Source: Treponema sp.
GTDB lineage: Bacteria; Spirochaetota; Spirochaetia; Treponematales; Treponemataceae
Assembly: GCA_024400955.1 (NCBI GenBank)
Contig: JAKSLY010000015.1
Span: forward strand, 1-55,681
Direction of reading: 5' to 3'
DNA: 55,681 nucleotides
The notes beneath the pieces were generated by a model. It did not search any database, was not told the DNA's origin, and saw only the letters and a program-made list of their open reading frames with translations. Position numbers and translations under genes: made by a program. How positions within the stretch are numbered: position 1 is the stretch's first letter; every line of letters begins with the position of its first letter. Shown piece by piece: positions 43,181-50,282 of this stretch.

Positions 43181-43999
43181 ATGACTGAAGGTCAGCAGAT
43201 TTCAAGGGAGGTTCTGCCTTTTTTGGCGGACCTTTTTCCGTCGGGAATTTCTTCCTCCGTTATTGCCATGATTCTATCCCTGTGCATTCTGTCTGCAGCA
43301 GTAATAGTGGTTGCAGGCCTTGTGTACCTGTTCATAGTTTCAAGGTCAAGGCTCAGGACAAAGAAGTATCTTGAAAACTTCTATCTCTTTGGGGAACTTG
43401 AAAAAATCCCGGAAAAAAAGCAGCAGCTTTATCCCCTTGTCCGCCATTGCGTAGTGGAAGGTGCCCGCATTGACCTGCACACCAACCGACACGACAACTC
43501 AAGGGTGGTAAGCCGAATTGTCTATGACATCTGCCGAATGGAAAAGATGAGTGACCTTGACTGCATTCTTTACACCTGCGCATCCATGATTTATGATGCA
43601 GGTTTCCTGGATGTCAATCCAACCCTGTTTTTTTCTGAGGTTCTTTTCAAGAAGGAAAGGGAACTTCTTCGCACTCACGTCATGGGTGGTGTTTACAGGA
43701 TGGATTATTTTGCACCGGAGTACAAGGATCTTTTTCTGCAGGCCGTCATGAGCCATCACGAAAATTACGACGGCTCCGGTTATCCTGAGGGCATGGCCGG
43801 TTCCATGATTCCCGATGTGGGATTGATCATTCGCGTTGTGGAAACTTATGTCTCCCTTACGACAAAGCGTTCCTACCATAAGGCTCTTGCTCCTAAAAAA
43901 GCACTGGAGAACATGAATAAGGTTCAGCAGTTTTTTTGCCCCAGATATTTTGAGGACCTTAAGAAGATTGTCCTGCCTTCAAAAAATGCCCTCATGTAA
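43181..43999 (+). CDS. Degenerate HD-GYP domain membrane protein
   Basis: A 272-residue protein with a transmembrane helix (about residues 27-54) and a cytoplasmic HD-GYP-like domain. The C-terminal half of the motif is kept (SHHENYDGSGYPEGMAG), but the HD motif itself, normally HDIGK, reads YDAGF at about residues 138-142, so metal binding and c-di-GMP hydrolysis are probably lost. It may act as a c-di-GMP receptor or scaffold. It lies three bases after pflA and is likely in the same transcript. Confidence 0.75.
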   Translation: MTEGQQISREVLPFLADLFPSGISSSVIAMILSLCILSAAVIVVAGLVYLFIVSRSRLRTKKYLENFYLFGELEKIPEKKQQLYPLVRHCVVEGARIDLHTNRHDNSRVVSRIVYDICRMEKMSDLDCILYTCASMIYDAGFLDVNPTLFFSEVLFKKERELLRTHVMGGVYRMDYFAPEYKDLFLQAVMSHHENYDGSGYPEGMAGSMIPDVGLIIRVVETYVSLTTKRSYHKALAPKKALENMNKVQQFFCPRYFEDLKKIVLPSKNALM

Positions 44000-44000
44000 A

Positions 44001-44031
44001 AATTGCAATTTTTTCTGATTCCTTTTATTAT
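44001..44031 (+). promoter_or_regulatory. Promoter of pepT, leaderless layout, within the TTGCAATTT motif
   Basis: TTGCAA (44003-44008), a 17-base spacer and TATTAT (44026-44031), then seven bases to ATG 44039. The -35 lies inside a copy of the AATTGCAATTTT motif. Confidence 0.7.
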
Positions 44032-44038
44032 TGAATCC

Positions 44039-45184
44039 ATGAATGAAATTAGGAAAAGATTGTTTGACAGGTTCATTGGATACGTAAAGACATACAGCCA
44101 GAGCGACAGCGAAAAGGCAGACCAGGGCATCATGCCGAGCACACCACAGCAGGCAGAGATGGCAAAAATCTTAAATGCTGAATTGAAGGAACTGGGCCTT
44201 AGGGAAGTTCAGACTACGGAGCACTGCTACACCTACGGCTATCTTCCGGCCAACGATGGAAGCGACAGGAGCATCTGTCTTCTTGCCCACATTGATACCG
44301 TTGACGAGGTTAGCGGCCTTAACGTAAATCCCCAGGTTTCGGAAGAGGATGGGGATACGATCATCCGCACTGACGGAAACACGCTTCTTGGTGCAGACGA
44401 CAAGGCTGGAGTTGCAGAAATCATGACGGCCCTTGAATATTTTGTCAGGCATCCGGAAGCAGCCCATTGCGGAATCGAGGTGATCTTCAGTCCTGATGAG
44501 GAAACTGGTCACGGCATGGACAAGGTGCCAATGGAAATCATAAAGTCAAAGTGCGCATACACTGTGGATGGAGGTTCCCTTGGGGAACTTGAAGTCGAAT
44601 GCTTTAACGCATGGAAGAGCGAGGTTGAATTTACGGGAGTTGCATGTCACACGGGTACTGCCCGCGGCACAATGGTCAACGCCATCAGCATGGCTGCTTC
44701 CTTCCTGCAGAATCTTCCCCACGACCAGCGTCCTGAGACAACTGATGGATACGACGGGTTTTATGCGCCCATGAGCGTCGAGGGTTCCATCGAAAAATCA
44801 AGGGTTGTGCTTTTTCTGCGCGACTTTACCCTTGAGGGAATGGAGAACCGCCGTCTTCTGGTGGACATGGTTGCACGCAGCACTGCCGCTTCTTTTGGCG
44901 GAATGGCAAAGATCACCCACACCCAGCAATACCTTAACATGCGTGAGAAGCTTGATGCATGTCCTGAAGTTGTGGAAAATCTTGTGGCTGCATACAAGGC
45001 TGCAGGTGTTGAACCCAAGTTTGTTCCAATCAGGGGTGGCACTGACGGAAGCCGCCTGACTGAAATGGGAATCCCAACTCCAAACATTTTTACGGGCGGA
45101 CATAATTTTCACAGCCGTGACGAGTGGGCAAGCCTTAATGAGATGGAAAAGGCATGTGAGATCTTGATAAAGCTTTTGGCCTAG
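44039..45184 (+). CDS. pepT: Peptidase T (tripeptide aminopeptidase)
   Basis: A 381-residue M20-family zinc peptidase releasing N-terminal residues from tripeptides. Metal and catalytic motifs are LLAHIDTVDEVSG (His, Asp), LLGADDKAGVAEIM (Asp), FSPDEETGHGMD (Glu-Glu) and FTGGHNFHSRDEW (last His). RGGTDGSRLTEMGIPTPNIF is typical of PepT. The start is ATG 44039, directly after a good promoter. The gene ends tail-to-tail with hydG, sharing the bases CTAG, which give a TAG stop on each strand. Confidence 0.93.
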   Translation: MNEIRKRLFDRFIGYVKTYSQSDSEKADQGIMPSTPQQAEMAKILNAELKELGLREVQTTEHCYTYGYLPANDGSDRSICLLAHIDTVDEVSGLNVNPQVSEEDGDTIIRTDGNTLLGADDKAGVAEIMTALEYFVRHPEAAHCGIEVIFSPDEETGHGMDKVPMEIIKSKCAYTVDGGSLGELEVECFNAWKSEVEFTGVACHTGTARGTMVNAISMAASFLQNLPHDQRPETTDGYDGFYAPMSVEGSIEKSRVVLFLRDFTLEGMENRRLLVDMVARSTAASFGGMAKITHTQQYLNMREKLDACPEVVENLVAAYKAAGVEPKFVPIRGGTDGSRLTEMGIPTPNIFTGGHNFHSRDEWASLNEMEKACEILIKLLA

Positions 45185-46596
45185 AACCGGAAGTCTCTTT
45201 TTCCGTTTATCTCTTCTGCAAGATATTGTTCTGCGCGCTTTCGGATGTTCTCATTTGGAATGTTTAAAAGTTCCCGGTCAATGAGTTCGTCTCCGATTTT
45301 CTTTGTCTCTGCGCTTGCGTAGTCTTCAAGGTATTCCTTGAGGGTCATCAATGCGTTTGGATGGCAGCAGTTGGCAATCTGGCCTGACTTGACCAATGCC
45401 ATGAACCTGTCTCCGGTTCTTCCGGCACGGTAGCAGGCTGTGCAGAAGCTTGGCACGTAATTCATCTTCATGAGCCATTGAACGACTTCATCAAGGGTGC
45501 GCTGGTCGCTTACGTCAAACTGTGTCGTGTCATTGGGACGCTGTGTTTCGCAGTATCCGCCCACGCTTGTCCTTGACCCGCCGGAAATCTGGGATACTCC
45601 AAGTTCCATGACTTTTTCTCGTGTGGCCTGGCTTTCTCTTGTGGAAACAATCATTCCCGTGTATGGAACTGCAATGCGGATGCATGCAACGATTTTTGCA
45701 AAGGTTTCATCGTCAATGGCATCCGGAAAATTTGAAGGGTCTATGTCGTCAGCTGCGCGGATGCGGGGAACGCTGATGGTGTGGGGGCCGACTCCCTTGT
45801 AGGATTCAAGGTGTTCTGCGTGCATCAAGAGTCCTGCAAAATCGTAGCGGTACAGGTTGAGTCCAAAGAGAACTCCGCAGCCTACATCGTCTATTCCACC
45901 TTCCATGGCGCGGTCCATTGCTTCCGTGTGGTAAGCGTAATCGCTTTTTGGCCCGGCTGGATGAAGTTCCTCATAGGCTTTCTTGTTGTAGGTTTCCTGG
46001 AAAAGAATGTAGGTACCGATACCTGCGTCCTTAAGTCTTGTGTAGTTTTCCACGGTGGTTGCGGCAATGTTTACGTTCACCCTGCGGATGGCCCCGTTCT
46101 TATGCTTTATCGAATAGATTGTCTTAATGCTTTCGAGGACATATTCAATGGGATTGTTTACAGGATCTTCACCTGTTTCAAGGGCAAGGCGCTTGTGACC
46201 CATGTCCTGCAGTGCGATGACTTCCTTCTTGATTTCTTCCTGCGTAAGCTTCTTTCTTGGAATGTGCCGGTTCTTGATGTGGTAAGGGCAGTATGTACAG
46301 CTGTTTATGCAGTAGTTTGAAAGGTAGAGGGGAGCAAACAAGACTATCCTGTTGCCGTAGAATTTAAGCTTTATTTCCTTTGCAAGTTCCCTGATTTTTT
46401 CATTGAGGTCTAGAATGTCGCATTCAAGGAGAACCGATGCCTCCCTGTGGCCAAGCCCCTTGCACAGCTTTGCCTTTTCCAGGATGGATTCTATGAGGGG
46501 CCTGTCGCTCTTGTGGTCTGCGGCATATTTCATGGTTTCAAGGATTTCTTCGTGGTTTATGAATTCTTCAGCATGGGGTGAATTAACATTGTACAT
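45181..46596 (-). CDS. hydG: [FeFe]-hydrogenase H-cluster radical SAM maturase HydG
   Basis: A 471-residue radical-SAM tyrosine lyase that makes CO and cyanide ligands for the [FeFe]-hydrogenase H-cluster. The radical-SAM cluster motif is NYCINSCTYCPYH (CxxxCxxC, about residues 93-100). ETGEDPVNNPIEYVLESIKT and SGGSRTSVGGY are typical, and the C-terminal auxiliary cluster motif CTACYRAGRTGDRFM is present, followed by a nearby NCCHPNA. hydE and hydF and the hydrogenase itself are not in the window. Start ATG 46596 follows a leaderless-type promoter; an upstream ATG at 46632 overlaps it. Confidence 0.93.
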   Translation of the reverse strand: MYNVNSPHAEEFINHEEILETMKYAADHKSDRPLIESILEKAKLCKGLGHREASVLLECDILDLNEKIRELAKEIKLKFYGNRIVLFAPLYLSNYCINSCTYCPYHIKNRHIPRKKLTQEEIKKEVIALQDMGHKRLALETGEDPVNNPIEYVLESIKTIYSIKHKNGAIRRVNVNIAATTVENYTRLKDAGIGTYILFQETYNKKAYEELHPAGPKSDYAYHTEAMDRAMEGGIDDVGCGVLFGLNLYRYDFAGLLMHAEHLESYKGVGPHTISVPRIRAADDIDPSNFPDAIDDETFAKIVACIRIAVPYTGMIVSTRESQATREKVMELGVSQISGGSRTSVGGYCETQRPNDTTQFDVSDQRTLDEVVQWLMKMNYVPSFCTACYRAGRTGDRFMALVKSGQIANCCHPNALMTLKEYLEDYASAETKKIGDELIDRELLNIPNENIRKRAEQYLAEEINGKRDFRF

Positions 46597-46603
46597 GGAA
46601 CAT

Positions 46604-46632
46604 ATTATATGCCTTGCAAAAAAAAAGTTCAA
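46604..46632 (-). promoter_or_regulatory. Promoter of hydG, leaderless layout
   Basis: On the minus strand TTGAAC (46627-46632), a 17-base spacer and TATAAT (46604-46609), then seven bases to the ATG. Confidence 0.8.
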
Positions 46633-46650
46633 TTTAAACGGGGGGCTGAA

Positions 46651-46713
46651 AATTGCAATTTCTGGAGATGCCCTGAAGTTTCAATTGAGAAAAGTAAGTT
46701 TTTCTTCTATAAT
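46651..46713 (+). promoter_or_regulatory. Promoter of murA, leaderless layout, with upstream motif
   Basis: A copy of the AATTGCAATTTC motif (46651-46680, with GGAGATGCCCTGAAG) is followed by TTGAGA (46685-46690), a 17-base spacer and TATAAT (46708-46713), then seven bases to ATG 46721. Confidence 0.8.
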
Positions 46714-46720
46714 AAATCCC

Positions 46721-48004
46721 ATGTACGAATATAAGGTTGAAGGCGGGTTTCCCATTAAGGGAACCATCAAGGCCAGTGGAAACAAGAATGCGGCCCTTCC
46801 ATGCATTGCCGCAACATTGCTTACAAAGGAAAAGGTAGTTTTAAAGAATATTCCGGAAATTGAAGATACGGGCGTAATGTTTGAAGTCCTCAAGTCTTTT
46901 GGCGCCGTTGTAAAAAAAATCAGGAACAATACATGGGAAGTTACTGCTGAAAACGTAAAGACTGCAGAAATTCCGGCAGAACTCAGCAAGAAGATCAGGG
47001 CATCCATTTTGTTTGCAGGCCCTCTTGTTGCAAGAACCGGTAAGGCAATCATGATGCCGCCGGGAGGTGATGTCATTGGCAGGAGACGTCTGGACACTCA
47101 TTTTCTTGCCCTTCAGGAACTTGGGGTGCGCGTAAACACCGAGGGCCGTTTTGAATTCACTGCAAACAAGCTTAAGGGTGCAGAACTTTTCCTTGACGAA
47201 ACTTCCGTTACCGCAACTGAAAATGCAATCATGGCTGCGGTTCTTGCCGAAGGCCACACGGAAATTACAAATGCGGCAAGCGAACCACACATCCAGGATC
47301 TCTGCAACATGCTGAATTTAATGGGTGCAAAAATCGGCGGAATCGGTTCCAACATACTTCAGATTGACGGTGTAAAGTCTCTGCACGGCTGCGAATTTGA
47401 AATCGGTCCTGACTTCATGGAAATCGGTTCCTACATCGGACTTGCAGTTGCAACCCGCGGTTCCATCACAATTACGGGTGTTCGCGAAAAGGATATGAGA
47501 CCCCTTAAGATTTCCTACGGCAAGCTTGGCATTCAGTGGGAAATAAAGGGGGACGTGCTTACGGTTTCTGAAAACCAGGAAATGAAGGTGAACACGGATC
47601 TTGGGGGAATGATTCCAAAGATTGATGACAGTCCGTGGCCTGGATTCCCGCCGGATTTGACTTCCATAATGACGGTCATTGCAACCCAGGTTGAAGGAAC
47701 TGTCCTGATATTTGAAAAGATGTTTGAAAGCCGCATGTTCTTTGTAGACAAGCTCATCAGCATGGGGGCCCGCATTACATTGTGCGATCCTCACCGTGCA
47801 GTCGTTTCAGGTCCAAGTGCACTTCATGGGGACCATCTTGTTTCTCCGGATGTTCGTGCAGGAATGGCAATGGTAATTGCAGCCATGGCCGCCCGTGGAA
47901 CCAGCCGCATCAGCAATGTCTACCAGATTGAGCGCGGCTATGAGCATCTGGTTGAGCGCCTGCAGTCTCTTGGGGGACATATAGAGCGTGTTAATGTAGA
48001 TTAA
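46721..48004 (+). CDS. murA: UDP-N-acetylglucosamine 1-carboxyvinyltransferase, Asp variant
   Basis: A 427-residue enolpyruvyl transferase for the first committed step of peptidoglycan synthesis. SGNKNAALPC contains the substrate Lys; later motifs include ETSVTATENAIMAAVLAEGH, DDSPWPGFPPDLTSIMTV and RAGMAMVIAAMAARG. The usual PGGC-x-IG loop reads PPGGDVIGRRRLD: the catalytic Cys is Asp, at residue 117. That form is known in mycobacteria, chlamydiae and spirochaetes and makes the enzyme insensitive to fosfomycin. The start is ATG 46721, just after a strong promoter. The last nine codons recur downstream with synonymous changes. Confidence 0.94.
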   Translation: MYEYKVEGGFPIKGTIKASGNKNAALPCIAATLLTKEKVVLKNIPEIEDTGVMFEVLKSFGAVVKKIRNNTWEVTAENVKTAEIPAELSKKIRASILFAGPLVARTGKAIMMPPGGDVIGRRRLDTHFLALQELGVRVNTEGRFEFTANKLKGAELFLDETSVTATENAIMAAVLAEGHTEITNAASEPHIQDLCNMLNLMGAKIGGIGSNILQIDGVKSLHGCEFEIGPDFMEIGSYIGLAVATRGSITITGVREKDMRPLKISYGKLGIQWEIKGDVLTVSENQEMKVNTDLGGMIPKIDDSPWPGFPPDLTSIMTVIATQVEGTVLIFEKMFESRMFFVDKLISMGARITLCDPHRAVVSGPSALHGDHLVSPDVRAGMAMVIAAMAARGTSRISNVYQIERGYEHLVERLQSLGGHIERVNVD

Positions 48005-48136
48005 AGAATTGCGAGTTTGCGCAGCAAACTCGTCAGCACGCGCCAGCGTGCGCCGTGGTCATATTGAAAGAGTGAATGTTGATTAATGTTACGCGAGTTT
48101 GCGTGCAAACTCGTTAGCACGCGCCAGCGTGCGCCG
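48005..48136. repeat. murA 3'-end duplicate framed by two hairpin repeats
   Basis: Unit 1 (about 48008-48055) is a hairpin GCGAGTTTGC/GCAAACTCG plus a GCACGCGCCAGCGTGC palindrome. Then 48057-48086 encodes GHIERVNVD and TAA, repeating the end of murA (47975-48004), with six of nine codons changed synonymously. Unit 2 (about 48089-48136) repeats unit 1 with small differences. The murA transcript may also end in these hairpins. Confidence 0.88.
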
Positions 48137-48140
48137 ACTC

Positions 48141-48551
48141 TTATGCCAGCTTCATCACAAGGGTAAGTCTGTTTTCACCGTCAGCATGTTCATAATGCAT
48201 GTCATGCATGTATTTTTTGACCATGAAAATTCCAAGGCCTCCAATGGGTCTGTCCTGGGCATTGAGGGTAATGTCCGGGTCTTCCTTTTCCAGGGGGTTA
48301 TAGGGAGTTCCCCTGTCGATGAATGTCATCTCAAGAAAATCATTTTCCACGCTGCATCTTATCCTGACCTTGCCGGGTTTTTCTTCCGAGTCCCTGTATG
48401 CGTAGTGGGAAATGTTTACGAAGATTTCTTCAATGGAAATTTCAAGCTTCATCATGATGGCAGGTGAGCATTCTTTTTCAACGCAGCCGGTTATGAAATC
48501 AGTGGCATTCTGAAGTTCATCGTCTAGCGCTGCAAATTCCATTTCCTTCAT
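48141..48551 (-). CDS. RsbW-like anti-sigma factor serine kinase
   Basis: A 136-residue GHKL-type ATPase. The N-box is LEISIEEIFVNISHYAY, the G1 box FIDRGTPYNPL and the G2 box PIGGLGIFMVKKYM. In partner-switching systems such kinases bind a sigma factor or another target and phosphorylate an STAS antagonist. The STAS gene is 40 bases upstream in the same operon, which strongly supports the role. Which sigma factor, if any, it binds is not visible here. Confidence 0.85.
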   Translation of the reverse strand: MKEMEFAALDDELQNATDFITGCVEKECSPAIMMKLEISIEEIFVNISHYAYRDSEEKPGKVRIRCSVENDFLEMTFIDRGTPYNPLEKEDPDITLNAQDRPIGGLGIFMVKKYMHDMHYEHADGENRLTLVMKLA

Positions 48552-48591
48552 GATAAAGCCTCCATAATAAACTGGAACTTTTTACATCCAC

Positions 48592-48891
48592 TTATTCAAT
48601 GGTAAGGATGTCTGTAAATCCTGTGGTTTCAAAAATTTCCTTGATTCCAGAGCTGGAGTTTTTGACAGTCATTCCGCCCTTTTTCTGCATGATTTTCTGA
48701 GAAGAAAGAAGGACTCGCAGGCCGGCTGACGAAATGTATTCAAGTTCCCCAAAGTCAAGGACAAGGGTTTCAATGGAATCAAAAAGCCCCTTAAGCTGTT
48801 CTTCAAGCAGAGGGGCTGTCGTAGTATCAAGTCTTCCCTCCACTGCAACGATGCCATTTGAACCTGTCGTCTTGTTTGTGATGTTAAGCAT
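48592..48891 (-). CDS. STAS-domain anti-anti-sigma factor
   Basis: A 99-residue protein made of one STAS domain: IVAVEGRLDTTTAPLLEEQL, TLVLDFGELEYISSAGLRVL and a C-terminal helix. The phospho-acceptor Ser is in YISSAGLR (about residue 59). It would be phosphorylated by the kinase encoded downstream and dephosphorylated by a SpoIIE-type phosphatase such as 40696-42405. ATG 48891 is chosen because GGGAG lies at the right distance; an ATG at 48903 is also in frame. Confidence 0.88.
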   Translation of the reverse strand: MLNITNKTTGSNGIVAVEGRLDTTTAPLLEEQLKGLFDSIETLVLDFGELEYISSAGLRVLLSSQKIMQKKGGMTVKNSSSGIKEIFETTGFTDILTIE

Positions 48892-48931
48892 AAAATCTCC
48901 CATAAAAAGTGCATTTTGGTTTTTTCTGTGT

Positions 48932-48969
48932 TACAATGAGTATTGTACCATATCTTTTGAATAGTTCAA
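48932..48969 (-). promoter_or_regulatory. Promoter and palindrome upstream of the STAS gene
   Basis: On the minus strand TTGAAC (48964-48969), a 16-base spacer and TACAAT (48942-48947). The -10 forms one arm of a palindrome TACAAT-GAGT-ATTGTA (48932-48947), so a repressor could block it. The divergent cNMP-domain gene starts at 48992. Confidence 0.55.
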
Positions 48970-48991
48970 GTTTGAAAAGGAAGAAGATGTC

Positions 48992-50251
48992 ATGTCTAAG
49001 ATTGTAAATTTATCTGCCGGAGAAATTCTTTACAGCCAGTACTCAAAGCCTGAAGGAATCTACATATTGCAGAAAGGTTCCGTGGAAATAATCTTTGAGG
49101 AACATGAGGCTGCCGTAGAAAAACACGTAATCGAGGAAGGCCAGTTTTTTGGGATTTGGGAAACCCTAACGGGATTTTACAGGACCTGTTCAATTGTTGC
49201 CATTGAGGATTCATCATGCATCATGCTTTCCGTACATGAATTCGAAACCATGATTCTTTCAAAGCAGAATCTTTTTGAGCAGATCGTGCGCGGATTCAAC
49301 AAGCTGATAATGTACAAGGAGATGAAATACTATGGGGAAGTCAACAGGAAAATAGACCTGGAAGGAGCCTGCGGAATTTCCAAGGCTTTCCTGCACCTGC
49401 ATAATCCAACTGCGGCCTTTGAGGTCATCAACAAATACATGGAGTCCAGCCAGGAACTTAAGGATGATGAATCGCTGGCTTATTTAAGGAAGGTTGCCGA
49501 GACCAGGTGCAACTCCATTACCAGCGAGGGAAAAACTCCCCTTGACCAGTTTCTTGACAGCAACAAATTCTTTGCCCCCAAGAATGAAAACAACCTGTTT
49601 AACATTTCGGCATTCAAGAACCTGATGAACATCTTTGACAATGGCGAAGTGATTTTTGCAGAACTAGAAAAGAGCGAAAAGTTTTACTACATCGAAAGCG
49701 GTGAGGTTATCGCATGCAAGTATCACGACGGTCAAATGCGTTATACGAGGGTCTATTCCCCGGGAGAATTCATCGGGTTGCATTCGTGCCTCCTGGGCTT
49801 GACCTACGGGCAGACATGCATTGCCAAGGGACTTGTAAAGGTTCTTGAATTCAACAGGGCAAATTTTGATGCGATTTTTGATGCCAACACCCAGATGAGG
49901 CTCATGCTCTTAAGGCAGCTTGCCAACACGATTTTTTCACTGGATTACAACAATACCTTGGCCAACACAAAGGCCACTGTCAGGGAAAAGCTTGCCATGG
50001 TCCTGAGTTACATGTGCATGAGGCCAAGTTTTTCCAAGGTTGACGAAAGCCTTTTAAGCCCAAAGGATGTGGATAATCTTACTGAACGCACCAGGCAGAT
50101 ATTCCTTGATGCCGGCATCATTGCAAACTGGATCGGATGTTCGGCCACGGACATTGAGGACAGACTTAAGTATCTGGAAAGCAGGGAACTCATCAAGCGG
50201 TGCCCAAAGAATATAATCATCATTTACGACAGCGCAGTTTCGCTTAAGTAA
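48992..50251 (+). CDS. Two-CNB-domain (cyclic-nucleotide-binding-like) regulator
   Basis: A 419-residue protein with two cyclic-nucleotide-binding-like domains. The first is at about residues 5-110 (LSAGEILYSQYSKPEGIYIL, GQFFGIWETLTG) and the second at about 215-320 (NGEVIFAELEKSEKFYYIES, YSPGEFIGLHSCLLGL). A C-terminal Crp-like helical region with a probable winged helix follows (REKLAMVLSYMCMR ... IGCSATDIEDRLKYLESREL). The Arg that contacts cAMP phosphate is not evident in either domain, so the ligand may differ or be absent. A helical linker (about 125-190) separates the domains. It is divergent from the STAS/kinase operon and may be part of the same circuit. The start ATG has AGGAAGA upstream. 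Confidence 0.75.
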   Translation: MSKIVNLSAGEILYSQYSKPEGIYILQKGSVEIIFEEHEAAVEKHVIEEGQFFGIWETLTGFYRTCSIVAIEDSSCIMLSVHEFETMILSKQNLFEQIVRGFNKLIMYKEMKYYGEVNRKIDLEGACGISKAFLHLHNPTAAFEVINKYMESSQELKDDESLAYLRKVAETRCNSITSEGKTPLDQFLDSNKFFAPKNENNLFNISAFKNLMNIFDNGEVIFAELEKSEKFYYIESGEVIACKYHDGQMRYTRVYSPGEFIGLHSCLLGLTYGQTCIAKGLVKVLEFNRANFDAIFDANTQMRLMLLRQLANTIFSLDYNNTLANTKATVREKLAMVLSYMCMRPSFSKVDESLLSPKDVDNLTERTRQIFLDAGIIANWIGCSATDIEDRLKYLESRELIKRCPKNIIIIYDSAVSLK

Positions 50252-50282
50252 CAGAATTACGTTTTAATATGGAGAAAAAATC

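Noticed and set aside
45781..46320. 179-codon plus-strand frame opposite hydG
   Set aside because: Antisense to a clear HydG with intact cluster motifs; no promoter or ribosome binding site.
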